From NCBI GenBank assembly GCA_022592435.1, contig JABYQS010000011.1:418301-482300 (forward strand): a stretch of 64,000 nt of DNA, given 5' to 3'. Source of the stretch: Cerioporus squamosus. Lineage: Eukaryota; Basidiomycota; Agaricomycetes; Polyporales; Polyporaceae. Below are positions 21,039 through 33,203 of the stretch, in pieces. A program made the translations under genes and the position numbers. The notes below the pieces were generated by a model. It saw only the letters and a program-made list of their open reading frames with translations, made no database searches and had not been told where the DNA came from. Each line of letters begins with the position of its first letter. The stretch's first letter is position 1.

Positions 21039-24000
21039 TCAGAATCCGACGAGGCGGAGGAGGAGATAGATTGTGGAGCCGAGGAAACGGATGGCGGACA
21101 GACCAGCCCTATAACGCGAGAGACGTGAGCTCTACGTCCACTGACGGGGACAAATGGGGCGGTACTCACAAGCAGTAGAAGAGGAAAGTGAGGTAGGGGT
21201 TGAAGTTCGCGTCCTTCGTCGTCGCCACATGTTCGTTGACCCACTTCGTGAACGCGGTGGAGGTGAAGACGAGGATCATGATGATGTTTGTCCCGACCCA
21301 CGCGAGGACGACGTTCGTCCGGCTGTTGCGGTCGTGGTCGGCCTGCTTTGTCGCTGCGTCACGGTGCTCCTTCTCCTCTGGGGGCTTGTACGAGAGCGCA
21401 GTGCGGGACGCTGACCAGACCTGGTCGACGTCGTCGCGGGCGGTAGGAAGCTCGACCTCCATCAGCTCCTTGCCGTCCTCGCCCTTCACCTTCTTCGCGC
21501 CACCGAGGTCCTTGGATGAGCCGTTGTCACCCTTGGTACCCCAGGTGACATCGTGCAGGTTGCACATGGCGTACATCACTGTGGAATGACAGTTAGTGAA
21601 GCACGTTACTCGTCACCGGCATTGTACGTACTGAGAATGTTGACGTCTGGTGAAGAGTGCGGAGTTCAGTACGTGTGAAAGATGAGAATGGGTAAAGCAC
21701 GTACAGCTAGGCAACCAGAACATGTACTGGATGAACGAGGTGAACATGTGCCAAGGCTCGAAGTGCATGAAGGAGCCGATGAAGTAGAGACCGTATGTCG
21801 CAGCAAGCGAGATGACGATATCGCGGAAGGTCGCATTGGTCTCCACCAGTCTGTTCAAAAATATATGAGGAAGACATCCCAAACAACACCATTGAATGGC
21901 ACACCTACTTCGGGAAGTCTTTCCAGCCATCAACAGTATGCGGGACGGCCAGGTAGACCGTGTAGCCAGCGCACCAAAGCGTGATGACGTTGCAAAGACC
22001 GAAGAGGACGATACATATCGAGTACGTCCACTTCGAACCCTGCGGCCGGTTTCCGAGCGAACAAACCAAAATGATGAAGAGAAGACCGAGGTAGAGCTTG
22101 AGGAACACCTCGAAGACTTCGGGGCCAGCACCATCGGCGAGGAAGTTGAAGGCATCCTGCGTGCCGGACGTTGCTGAGGACACGAGCTGGCATCACGAAA
22201 GATCACTTCAGTAACCACTAGGAGGAAACAGGCCTGGAGGGACTCACGAAGAAGAACGCGAGGTAGAAGTTGGCGAGGGAAGTCCAGGTGAAGAACAGCT
22301 GGACAGCGTTGTAGATGAACTCGATCTGGAGGATGATCTTGCGGAAGAAACCCTGGCCAGACGTCCAGATGCGGAACCAGAACACAGTGGCATGAACGGA
22401 AGCGAACAGGGAGCCGTTCAACCAGCGACGACGCTGCGAAATGAACTCGGGGACCTGGAGGCCGGTGTCAGCACGGGACAGAGATGTATGTATGGAAACG
22501 AACCGTAGTCGGCACGTCGGTTGAGGCCTTCGCGCTCTTCACGTACTGGAGACTAACCAAGCATTAATCCAGGTCATGTAAAGACACACAAAGAACTTAC
22601 CGCCAGGCCTCACGCTTCTTGGTGACGATCTCGAAGCAGAGAATACGATCCTCGGCGAGGTACATGTTACGCTCTATCAGCATGCAGCGGTCAGAATGTG
22701 CACTCTGATGATATATCGACTGTTTGCGCACCGAACAGTCCAGCATCGCTGCCTCCGCCGTGCATAGTCTCTCCCTTGAAGTAAGACGCAAGGGGACCTT
22801 TGCCGTCGGGACCGTTCTGGAGCGCCTTGTAGCGGTACGCACTGAAGGCACCGGGAAGCACGGAAATGTAGCCGAAGACGCTCTCCAGGGGCTTGTCGAG
22901 GATGTTAGACATCTTGTACTGCAGTCCGACGTGACATTCAGCCATCACGCCATATCAATCTAAGACCGTAACCGGTATCGCACCTCGAAGTTCTGCGAAG
23001 CTGCGAGCGGGCTCTTCAGCAGGAGGGAGCAGGCCTTGCCGGTGTCGACGCAGATCCTGCACGATACGGTCAATGAACAGCTCTGAACGGAACATACGCC
23101 AGTAGGCACGTACTCTCCGCATGCGCCACCAACGCCTGAATGCTTATCGAAGCCTAAAACGCGCTGTCAACACGCTGATCAGGATTCCGTGCCAATCAAG
23201 CTCACATTTCCAGAGTTCGTAGATCGACGTTCCGGTGGGCTTCGTTCCGACATCGAGCAGGATGCAGACTACGCGGTAAGTGAGCCATATGCTGGAAATG
23301 CCACAACACCAGGCAACTAACCGTTGGGTTGGATCAGAGGGCCGAACGCGTTGAAGAACCAACGGTGACTGATGACCGCCATGAGCACCATCTCCGCTAT
23401 GAATCACCGGTAGTAACCGACCTGTTCAGCTTCTTCTTGTTCTGTTCCTTCAAGCAGAAGATGACCTGCACAGGGCAAGCACCCTGCGAAACCTCACCAC
23501 GGTCGGTGACAACCACGTTGGTTGTATACCTAGGAAGTGTCAGATAGTGCCAGAGAAGTTCATAGCGTGGGACCAAGCTCACTCGAAGATGTGCGCAGTC
23601 ACGTCCTTGCCGCCAATCGAGTCCTTGGCGATACCCTCTTGGTAGCACCCCATCTGCACGCGCGTTCATGAGCGGACCATTGATATTAGCAGTGTGAATA
23701 CGTACAAGAGTGAGCACCTGGAGGGTGCGCTTGTTGACCTTGTTCCGTCCATCGGACACCACGCAGACGACGACCTTCTTCCATCCGTCCGGACCCCACA
23801 TCTTTGACTTGGTCCGGCTGCACAGATGCGCGATGTTCTTGAGGACACTGTGACATCCTTCCATTCAGCAAACAGCTCCCGCCGCCGATAGCAACAATAG
23901 TGCACGTACGCGTTCATAGTGCGACAGAACAGCACCTCGTCCTCATTGTACATCGTCATCACGATGAACAGCTCCGTGCGGCGGCCCATGAGGTACGGGC

Positions 24001-24538
24001 GGAGTGTGTACTTCTGGCGCATAAAGTCGTCGGGGTCGCACGTCGCGGCGGTGTAGCGGAGCTTGGTCATCTCCTCGGTCTTGTCCATGCTCTTCGGGAC
24101 GATGTGCGTCGGGACGTCCATGTCGAGCACGAGGTTGCCCTGCTGCAGCTCGACCTGGCGCACCGAACGCCGCTTCATGAGCTTCTCGCGCGCGACGGAG
24201 TAGCCGCTGCTCTGCTGCTGCATCATGCCCGGCCGTTGCTGGGGCGGGTAGTTGCCAGCAGGGGGTCCCTGGTATGGCATAGTGGGCATCGGGGGGACGG
24301 AGACTTGGCTCATCTCGTAGGGGTTGAGGTGCGCCTGGGAGCCGGCATAGCTGCTCTGGTAGGACTTGGTGGACTTCGTCTCCCAGTTCGACTGGTTGTC
24401 AAAAGAGTAGTCGTGCTGCTGGCGCTGCTGCTGGGGCGCAGCCTGCTGGCCAGAGTAGCCGTAGTTAGGAGCGTTGTTCGCGGGCGGGTAATCGGGGAAC
24501 GAGTTCGCATAGGGATCGTGTTGCTGGTGATAAGCCAT
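21039..24538 (-). CDS. Chitin synthase, division 1 (class I-III type)
   Basis: Seventeen exons read from the right (24538-23910, 23847-23706, 23653-23583, 23529-23422, 23368-23322, 23268-23206, 23153-23114, 23056-22984, 22918-22732, 22673-22601, 22552-22504, 22454-22248, 22186-21909, 21850-21705, 21646-21632, 21578-21170, 21108-21039). They join in a single frame of 868 residues. The enzyme polymerises UDP-GlcNAc into chitin at the plasma membrane. Order of parts: a Gln/Tyr/Pro-rich N-terminus (about 110 residues), [11 protein letters not shown] at the start of the catalytic domain, [16 protein letters not shown], the [10 protein letters not shown] and [11 protein letters not shown] motifs, and QRRRWLNGS (acceptor/processivity site). 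At least six C-terminal membrane segments end in LRLVGF. Exon 15 is only 15 nt. The frame closes exactly, so the model is well supported. Confidence 0.93.
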
Positions 24539-26454
24539 GGCTGGGGATTTGTTGCGGGGTGGGGGCGGGAGGGAGAGTGAGCCCGAACGCGTCGGGGAAA
24601 GAGTGTAGCTCTGAAGGAGTGACTGTCTGCTCTGCACACGAAACCGCCAGGGAACGCAGAGAGAGAGACGAGGCCCGGGGCGGGAGGTGGGAGATGGGGG
24701 GAGAGGAAGAGCTGGGCTGTGAACGGAAGATCGTTCAGTTGCAGTCGGCACCTTTCTTGTCACGCTGCCTCTCCGGCCGTCTATAGCCGCTCGCATCTTG
24801 GCCCATCACCAAAACACCGCAACATCTCTTGCACCCACAGAAAAACGTTCAGACACGGATATCTTACGCCGTCTCAGAGTTCGTACAACAGCCATCTACA
24901 TTACGAGCCAGCAGAACCCTTCTCTGCCGCAAGAGGAATAAATGTGGGTGAAGTGACTTCGTTATGACCCCGCAGCGCCCGTTGCTATGCACATCAAACT
25001 AGCCAGCTTACCCCAGCTAAAACGTGCTAGCAACCATAGTCTTGTCGCTCTATTGGTTGCCCGATAAAGCGACTATGAAAGTAGTTGCTGTTGGGGATCT
25101 CCTAATAGCCGAGTGCCGCATCGCCATAACGCCTACCAAACCCCGGTCCCCGCAACTCGTGAAGAACTAGATGAACAAGATGTGCATACCCTGCCAGAAC
25201 TTGCAGCGCGACTATCTTTGGTGCACACTACTGGCTCGTAGTATACAGACAATATACGATTCGTCTAGAGGTACACAGCGGTAGACCGATGTGACGGAGT
25301 GGACAAGGAGTACAAGGGAACATCAAGGCCGCCATGGGAACTTGAGAGGTACTTACCTCTCCATCCGTATCATGTTGTTCCGACGTAACCATCTCTGCTT
25401 GGAATGGATGAAGTAAAATGGATGTTTTCACAACAGGAGGCTGTCATTCATGAATGGTCATAAACAAGAATGGGATCGCAACAACAACCAACACAAGGAA
25501 GAGTTCTCCTACAGGTCGTATCGCGGACCTGCTCACCACGACAACTTTAACCGGGGAAGTGGGAGAGTGAGCCTTGTACGACCGGATCGCTGGGGTCAAG
25601 CAAATGACATCAGAGCAGGTGCAACTGAATAGCGACGCATTGGAGGGCCTCAGGTCAGGTAGGCAACGCGGCCACTGAGAACACTAATTGAGTGCAGCAG
25701 CCAAAGTCCTGGTATTGGGATGATGACGTCGATAGACCGAGGGGATGTGAGCGGGATGTGATGGCTTATGTACGATGGCAAGTAGTGAGTCCATAAGCCA
25801 AGATCATGAGACATGCCAGGGGCTCCGGAGACACCTTCACAGCCCTCGCTGCGGCGCGCGGGCGAGAGTCAGCCGGTCGGAGGACAGAAGCATGTGGGGA
25901 AGGGAGTCTTCGCCGGTAGAAGCTCGGTCACAATTGGGTTGCGCGGCATGCAGTGTGCGGCTTGCAGATGCTTGTCAAGCACGGTCGGGGTCTGGAGGCA
26001 CATGGCGGGCGTACTGCGGCATTGAAAAATAGGAACAGCAAAGTCGACGAACCTCCGAGGTGGGGCTGGACGGCGTACGGGGTGGCCAGTGGGCGGAGGG
26101 AGACGATTGGATGCCATGGGAGACGCTGGGCGAGGCCTAGAGTCCTGGACAATTCTGGAGACCGCAGGCGTGGACCCGCAGCGGACCACAGCTGGAAGTA
26201 GCGGGCATCGAGGAGGCTGACAGCGGCGGCGAGAGAGCGAGCCCGGCTGCAGCTGAGCAAGATGCGCGAGAGGACGAGGGACGCGGCTCAGGTGAAACGG
26301 ACGTGGAGGAGGAAGGAGAAGCGATCGATGAGATGTGGCGTGGTTGCCGGGCGCCTGGGTCCAACAGGCCATGTTCCCACGGGCAGCCCGCCACCTGGGC
26401 AGCTCGCTCTCCTCTGTTCTTTCTCCTGCCCTTGTACTCGCCCCCTCCTCCCTC
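24539..26454. other. Large divergent intergenic region, no gene seen
   Basis: About 1.9 kb between chitin synthase (minus) and casein kinase I (plus), presumably carrying both promoters and 5' untranslated regions. Several open frames of 60-270 codons overlap on both strands around 25870-26680, but they have skewed composition and no recognisable domains, so I left them out. Confidence 0.35.
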
Positions 26455-26455
26455 C

Positions 26456-26461
26456 ATATAT
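26456..26461 (+). promoter_or_regulatory. Possible TATA box for casein kinase I
   Basis: ATATAT within CCATATATACG, after a long pyrimidine-rich stretch and about 70 bp before the proposed 5' untranslated intron. Sequence match and position only. Confidence 0.35.
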
Positions 26462-26528
26462 ACGTCTCCGTCCGTCCTCTTCTCCGTCCTCGATATCTCC
26501 CTGTCTTCCTCTCTTCTTCATACGTCTG

Positions 26529-26879
26529 GTAAGTCTCTTTCTCCCTCGCCGTGCGTTCGTCGGCCGTCCTCTGCGCACCCCGTCCCCGCCTCGCGGCTGC
26601 CTCCCCCTTCCGCCTGCCACCCAGCCGGCCACGCCACCGCACGTAAAGATCCCTGCAGCCTCTCGAGCACGCGAACACATCCCTTTCCGACCTCTCCTCG
26701 TAGGCGGCTGCGCCGATGCTGTGCCCGGCGTTCCCAGGATAGCGTGCTTTTCAACTCGGCGGCCTCACCCCAGCCCTCACCCTCCTACCCTCTTAATCCC
26801 CACCCGCTTCCATTCCCTTCCTTCCTCCCTCTTCCCCGTCTCTTTCGAGCTAATTGTACTTACCTCTGCTCGTCTCCAG
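26529..26879 (+). other. Probable intron in the 5' untranslated region of casein kinase I
   Basis: A consensus donor GTAAGT at 26529 and acceptor CTCCAG at 26879 frame a 351-nt pyrimidine-rich stretch that ends 28 bp before the start codon. It is longer than coding introns here, as is common for leader introns. Inferred from splice sites only. Confidence 0.45.
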
Positions 26880-26907
26880 AACCCCACTACCTCTGATCTG
26901 AACATCG

Positions 26908-28179
26908 ATGGCCGACTCCTCTTCGCACCGCCTCGACCTCCGTGTTGGTGGAAAGTACAGGTTGGGCAAGAAGATTGGCTCCGGCTCCTTCGGTGCGTGG
27001 CCTGGTACAGCGAAGAACCCGACGCATTCATTGACACACATGCTGTTGTAGGCGATATCTACCTCGGTATCAACATCATCTCGGGTGAGGAAGTCGCCAT
27101 CAAGCTCGAGTCGGTCAAGGCCAAGCACCCCCAGCTCGAGTACGAGTCCAAGGTTTACAAGACTCTCGCTGGTGGCGTTGGTGTCCCCTTTGTCCGTTGG
27201 TTCGGGACAGAGTGCGACTACAATGCCATGGTCATCGACCTTCTCGGCCCGTCGCTCGAGGACCTATTCAACTTCTGCCACCGCAAGTTCAGTCTCAAGA
27301 CCGTCCTCCTCTTGGCCGATCAGCTGGTATGTAATGTCCCTTGTAACTCGCATCGCTATGTATCGGCTTATCGGATTGTCTAACGCCACGTCATTGCAGA
27401 TCTCCCGCATCGAGTACATCCACTCGCGCAACTTCATCCACCGGGATATCAAGCCTGACAACTTCCTCATGGGCATCGGGAAGCGCGGCAACCAGGTCAA
27501 CGTCATCGACTTTGGTCTGGCGAAGAAGTACAGGGACCCCAAGACCCACCTTCACATCCCCTACAGGGAGAACAAGAACCTGACGGGTACCGCTCGTTAC
27601 ACGTCCATCAACACTCACTTGGGCGTTGAGCAGGCTCGTCGGGATGACTTGGAATCCCTTGCCTACGTCCTCATGTACTTCCTCCGCGGCTCTCTCCCTT
27701 GGCAGGGTCTCAAGGCTGCGACCAAGAAGCAGAAGTACGACCGGATCATGGAGAAGAAGATGACCACTCCAACTGATCTGCTCTGCCGCGGTTTCCCCAA
27801 CGAGTTCGGCATCTTCTTGAACTACACCCGCGCGCTCCGCTTCGACGACAAGCCGGACTACTCGTACCTGCGCAAGCTCTTCCGCGACCTGTTCGTCCGT
27901 GAGGGCTACCAGTACGACTACGTGTTCGACTGGAGCATGCAGCGAGCCATGGATGAGGGTGCCGGCTCCAGCAACAAGGCCACTGCTGGCAGGCGCAAGG
28001 TTCTCCAGGAGGGCGAGGACGACCGAGGCAACGACAGGATGTGAGTCCCGGCGCAACTTAAGGTTCGCCCACTTTTACTTACTTGGTCCAGGCTGCGCTC
28101 CCACACTCGCCAACAGCAGGCTGCTGCCGGTGCCGTCGGCCAGCGTTCCATGCCCCGTCGCGGTGAAGACAACTGGTAA
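26908..28179 (+). CDS. Casein kinase I (CK1 delta/epsilon, HRR25/HHP1 type)
   Basis: Four exons, 26908-26992, 27052-27326, 27400-28040 and 28092-28179, give 362 residues. It is a serine/threonine kinase of the CK1 group. Kinase marks in order: [15 protein letters not shown] (glycine loop), EEVAIKLE (catalytic Lys), [26 protein letters not shown] (catalytic loop, Asp), [12 protein letters not shown] (CK1 form of DFG), and [15 protein letters not shown] with SLPWQGLK (CK1-specific signatures). The tail is short, basic and Gln-rich ([18 protein letters not shown]), unlike the long Cys-ended tail of the YCK type, so a nuclear/cytosolic HRR25-like role is likelier. That group acts in DNA repair, ribosome maturation and clock control. 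The model closes in frame. Confidence 0.95.
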
Positions 28180-28943
28180 ACGCCTCCCTCTAACATGACG
28201 GGGGAGCTGCGGTTACAGCACGTCCGGGTCCGGCCGAGCATGGGGGGTGGAGGGCAGATGCATGGGAGCGCTCGGTATAGGTTTGATCGCCTTCGGTATG
28301 GATGCCTCGGATGTCGGTTACGTTCTCGGTTGGTCGCGTCACCCGCGATCGGGAGGGTGGAGGATGCGCAAGTTGTAGGAGCACGCTGTGGGAAGAAGGC
28401 GTGCGGGCGGTGGATGGACGTACGCGTCAGCCCCGAGTTCAGATCGTCTCCACAAGCAGGACGGTCGTGGCTGGCGCTCCAGGTCTTTGCGATCCACATA
28501 CCCGCCCCTCGCCGAACGGACCGGTCTCTCGCACGCTCGCGACTTATGCGCAAGGTGTTCGCCTCAAGAGCTTGCACCCACGCACCCCTCCCAACGCTGC
28601 CAAGTTTCTATCTCGTACGGACGCTATTTCCTTTCAAGCCTCCTATTCGGCGGCCTGCTGAGGCCGCCACAGGATGGCCGCCTCATCCCCCTCGCATGAT
28701 ATTATTCCCCTCGCGCCGTACCTCGTGATGATCGCTCCTTGACTCCATGATGATTCCCTCCTACCCCCACAGTACACGCATCATCACGTCTTCATGATTC
28801 ATTGTATATCTTCCAGGTTCTCTTCCGTTTCCTCCTAATACGCCCACTGTACGCCCTGTGCGTCATCCCCTCGTTCCTTTGTTGCAGTCTCCTTATCCCT
28901 CTCCTCTCGTATATTTGCCTCGTCGTCACGTTGCTGGATCTCG
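28180..28943. other. Intergenic, no gene seen
   Basis: Region downstream of casein kinase I, including its 3' untranslated region. Short open frames in several phases have no recognisable content. Confidence 0.3.
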
Positions 28944-29220
28944 CTACTTGTTTTCCTCCCTCCTCCACTTCTTCGGAGGCCGACCCAGGACATTGGTCGG
29001 TCCCGTCGAAGGCGCGCTGGAGAGAGAGGGCGCCGCGTCTGGTCCGGGTGGGTGGAGGTCGCTGGTGTCGGTAGTCGGTGGCGGCCGGTGGTTGGCAGCG
29101 GTCGCTAGCGTGGAGAGCACGCCGAGCTCTCCGCAGATGCGGACGAAGTCGGCGGGAGGTTGTTGGTCGCGGCAGGCGGCGTAGACGGAAGAGCAGGCGA
29201 GGTCGGTGACCAGGCGCGGT
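28944..29220 (-). pseudogene. Possible antisense coding remnant (3' end of an unrecognised gene)
   Basis: On the minus strand a 92-codon open stretch ends at TAG 28944-28946. It has a protein-like composition: a helical start (DLACSSVYAACRDQ, FVRICGELGVLSTLATA), a Pro-rich linker and a basic end (LGRPPKKWRREENK). It has no ATG, meets a stop just upstream, and I find no acceptor that would connect it to an earlier exon. The helical part vaguely recalls the C-terminal cyclin-like fold of ORC6, but I cannot support that. It may equally be a chance frame in GC-rich DNA. Confidence 0.2.
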
Positions 29221-29625
29221 ATCCATCGTTGTATTCGTTATTGTGTGCACACTCATCGTCAACCAAATCACTTGTTATTACCCCATAATCTTTCGAGTGT
29301 CTAGTACTTCCACGCACACTTGCCGCTCTGACTTGTTGGTATAACCAGGATAATCCAAACTTGTGTAGATTGGATAGTTTCTCCGAGTGACAGCAGGCAT
29401 ATGTGAGACAAGGAGCAATTTCTCATGCAGCCCTGTTGTAGCAGGCCTACGCATGCAAGGAATTTCGACTTACTTTCCGAGGCGTTGAGTAGAACGCGAC
29501 GTGCTGTGCCAGCGAGCCACGTGGAGCAGTGCGAGTCGCGATGATGTGGGCGCCGGACTGAACCTGCAAAGTACACACCTTCCACGTCGTGCTGCCCCGC
29601 GCGCGCCCTCTTCTCTGCTTTCATC
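29221..29625. other. Promoter-side spacer of coatomer gamma, no gene seen
   Basis: About 400 bp before the coatomer gamma start. No coding region or clear TATA element was recognised. Confidence 0.3.
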
Positions 29626-32600
29626 ATGTCTTTCGCGACGAAAAAGGACGAGGAGAGCGGGCTCAGCACGTACTACAACAACAAGACGACCGTCATCCAG
29701 GAGGCCCGCGTCTTCAATGAATCCCCCATCAGTCCCCGCAAGTGCAGAGCTCTGCTCACGCGCATCGTGTACCTGCTCTATGTCGGCGAGACGTTCAACA
29801 CGCAGGAGGCTACGACATTGTTCTTTGGGACGACGAAGTTGTTTCAGCATAAGGACGTGCGTATGCTCGTGATCCCTCAGTTATTGATGTGCGTACTCAT
29901 ACCGCGCAACGGACAGAGTGCACTGCGCCAAATGGTCTACCTCGCGATCAAGGAGCTTGCCATGACCGCGGAGGACGTCATCATGGTCACGGCGAGCATC
30001 ATGAAGGATATGCAGCCGAACTCGGAGGTCATCTACCGGCCGAATGCCATCCGCGCACTCGCCCGGATTATCGACGTGAGTACTCATTCTCCCGTCATGG
30101 CTGACCGAGACCAATGCAAGTGGGGGACGTAGCCGTCTATGGCCCAAGGTGTGGAACGTTTCTTCAAGGCTGCAATCGTCGACAAGAACCCCTCTATCTC
30201 CTCTGCCGCGCTCGTGTCCGCGTACCACCTCTTCCCGAACGCGAAGGACGTTGTCAAGCGATGGGTGAACGAGGCGCAGGAGGCCGTCAGCTCCAAGTCC
30301 TCTTCGTCGTTCTTTGGCGCAGGCTCGTCTGGCGGTGGATACCTCGGCTGGGGCGGCTCGTCAAGCAGCGCGAACACTGGATACCAGCCGATCCCATCGA
30401 CGAGCCACATCACGCAGTACCACTCGCTCGGCCTCCTCTATTTGATCAGGCAGCAGGACCGGATGGCCGTCACGAAGATGATCCAGCAGCTGGGCGGGGG
30501 GAAGTCGGGTGCGGGTACGACGCTGAAGAACCCGATGGCGCTCTGCATGCTCATTCGCTATGCGGCGAAGGTTATGGAGGAGGATCCCAAGTGCGTACTG
30601 CTCTCTGTGATCATGTGCATAGGGTTGAGACCGGGTGTGCAGCGTTCAGCGACAAATGCTTGACCTTCTGGAAGGCTGGCTCCGTCACAAGAGCGACATG
30701 GTCAACCTCGAGGCTGCTCGGGTCATCTGCGAGATGAAGAACGTCACACCCACACAACTGACGCGCTCCATTGCTGGTGAGGGTAGTGTGTCTCGCTACT
30801 GGGTACAAGTCCTCATACGCCGTCATAGTGCTGCAGTTGTTCCTGTCGTCGCCCAAGTCCACCCTCAAGTTCGCGGCTACTCGTACCCTCGCTGCCCTCG
30901 CCGTCACCCACCCCTCAAGCGTCGCGGCATGCAATATCGATCTGGAGAACCTCATCTCAGACCCCAACCGCAGCGTCGCTACATATGCCATCACCACCCT
31001 CCTCAAGACGGGCAACGAGGCTTCAGTCGACCGCCTCATGAAACAGATCAGCGGCTTCATGAGCGAGATCAGCGACGAGTTCAAGGTCATCATCGTGGAT
31101 GCCATCCGCTCACTATGCCTCAAGTTCCCCGCCAAGCACGAGTCCATGCTCGCGTTCCTCTCTGGGGTGCTCCGTGATGAGGGCGGATACGACTTCAAGC
31201 GTGCGGTGGTGGAGGCGATGTTTGACATGATCAAGTTCATTGCCGACTGCAAGGAGCAGGCGCTCTCGCACCTGTGCGAGTTCATCGAGGACTGTGAGTT
31301 CACGAAGCTGTCCGTCCGCATCCTGCACCTCCTGGGTGTTGAGGGCCCCAAGGCTCCCAACCCGACCAAGTACATCCGCTTCATCTACAACCGGGTCGTA
31401 CTGGAGAACGCCACTGTGCGTGCAGCGGCGGTTGCGAGTCTGGCCAAGTTTGGGTTGAACAACATCGATGCGAAACTCGGCAAGAGCATCAATGTCCTCC
31501 TCAACAGGTGTCTGGATGATGTCGACGATGAGGTCAGGGACCGTGCAGCCCTTTACCTCAAGGTCTACGAGGAGCCGCCATTGGTCCAGCCATACATCAA
31601 GGAGGGTGAGTTGAAGGGCTGTGTTCATTTCATTGGCTGTATGCTGAGTATTGTTTCAAGAAACGATCTACTCCTTGTCCGCGCTGGAGTCGAAGCTCGT
31701 CTCGTATATCAGCGATCCCGATTCTTTGGACCAGCCATTCGATACCTCAGACATTCCCAAAATCAGCCGCGCGCAGGCCGCAAAGGATGCTGCACGTATG
31801 TGCTGCTTACGATCACCGCCGTGTATCATGCTGACATTTCCTAGGCCCGAGCACGTTGGACACAATCGGAGTTCCCTCTACATCGAAGGCGGCAACTCCT
31901 CCCCCTCCTTCCGCTGCCGAGACCCAGTCCCACTACGCCGAGCAATTGGCAGAGGTCCCCGAGCTCGCATCATATGGTCCCGTCCTCAACAGCAGCGCCA
32001 AGCCTTCTCCTCTCACCGAGAGCGAGACAGAATATCTGGTGTCCGTCGTCAAGCATGTCTTCAAGGAGCACATCGTCTTCCAGGTTAGTACCCCTGGCCC
32101 TCCATTCGCGGTTCCGCCAGCTTTAACTGTATCTCACAGTTCAACGTGTCGAACACCATCCCCGATACCGTCCTCGAGCAAGTCTCTGTTATCATGCAGC
32201 CTCAGGCCGATTCCGGCCTCACCGAGGACTTCATCATCCCCATCCCCACCCTCACATCTGCGACGTCGCCCGGCATCGTGTACGTCTCCTTCACCCGCGA
32301 TACGCCAGAAGAGTACGTCCAGGCGTCCTTCCAATGCATCCTCAAGTTCGTCAGCAAGGAGCTTGATCCGTCAACTGGTGAGCCCGAGGAGGAAGGCTAC
32401 GAGGACGAGTACCAGCTCGAGGACACGGAGCTCGCTGCTGGCGACTATATCATCCCGAGCTATGTCACGTTCGCGTCCGAGTGGGACCGTTTGCGCAGTG
32501 GTGTGTCCCTCACGGAGACGTTCTCACTGCCCGCCATGGAGTCTCTCAAAGGTACGTCTATTTTTGCGTGATGTCTTGCTGAGCCTTGGCTGAACATCCG

Positions 32601-32846
32601 CGCACAGCTGCATGCAACTCTGTCATCGAGATCCTCAACATGCAGCCTTTGGGTGGTACCGAGGAGCCCCAGGCGCCGACAGTACACACATTGCAGCTGT
32701 CGGGTCTCATCGGTGGCGGCGGAGGCAAGGTACTCGTACGGTGTCGCATGACCCACTCGAAGGCGCAAGGTGTGACACTCGAGGTTGGCGTGCGCGCGGA
32801 GCAGAAGGCGGCAGCAGACCTCGTCATCGCTGCGATTGGTGGCTAG
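29626..32846 (+). CDS. SEC21: Coatomer subunit gamma (COPI)
   Basis: Nine exons, 29626-29856, 29917-30075, 30133-30590, 30643-30776, 30829-31605, 31662-31795, 31845-32093, 32140-32551 and 32608-32846, give 930 residues, the usual size. The protein is the gamma subunit of the COPI coat that drives Golgi-to-ER vesicle traffic. N-terminal adaptin-like HEAT repeats run to about residue 590 (for example [63 protein letters not shown]). A Pro/Ser linker follows, then the gamma-appendage beta-sandwich and platform (from [21 protein letters not shown] to [20 protein letters not shown]). Fungal-specific Ser/Gly repeats ([17 protein letters not shown]) interrupt the HEAT region. All junctions are in frame, so identification and model are secure. 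Confidence 0.95.
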
Positions 32847-33203
32847 TCCAAGGTTGTCTATCATTCGTTATTTTTCCCTGTCAATAGAACGTGTTTATCA
32901 GGATCATCCTACTGTGACTGATGGTGCTTCGCAGACATGATACTCCGGTCGATATCATGTCGATACTTGGGGCCCAACAGCTTGTTACCGTCCCCGCCAC
33001 TCTGGATGTGATGGGGCCGAAGTGCGGCGTGACGGTGCAGTACTGTTACCACGGTCCCGTGGGTGGTGAGTTCATGTTCGACAACCCGGTCCCGAGTGCG
33101 CCTCGGGTTCCTTTCCTACCACTTCAGTCCCCGCATCTCATCCGCGATACCCATTTATCTATCGTTTCTGAGCCTATCCTAGCTCTCCACGCTCACTTGC
33201 GAC
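32847..33203. other. Intergenic spacer, no gene seen
   Basis: About 360 bp between coatomer gamma and the second BTB gene. A plus-strand frame from 32921 (MVLRRHDTPVDIM...) is open but has no recognisable domain and overlaps the BTB promoter, so I do not call it. Confidence 0.3.

Noticed and set aside
25869..26678. A 269-codon minus-strand open frame
   Set aside because: Arg/Gly/Ala-biased, overlaps the casein kinase promoter and leader, and has no domain; a product of GC-rich composition.
28792..29271. A 159-codon minus-strand frame with ATG over the spacer before coatomer gamma
   Set aside because: Arg/Pro/Thr-rich sequence typical of an off-frame read; the neighbouring frame (28944-29220) looks more protein-like.
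32921..33203. Plus-strand frame starting MVLRRHDTPVDIM between coatomer gamma and the BTB gene
   Set aside because: Short, no family resemblance, and overlaps the BTB gene's promoter and start.
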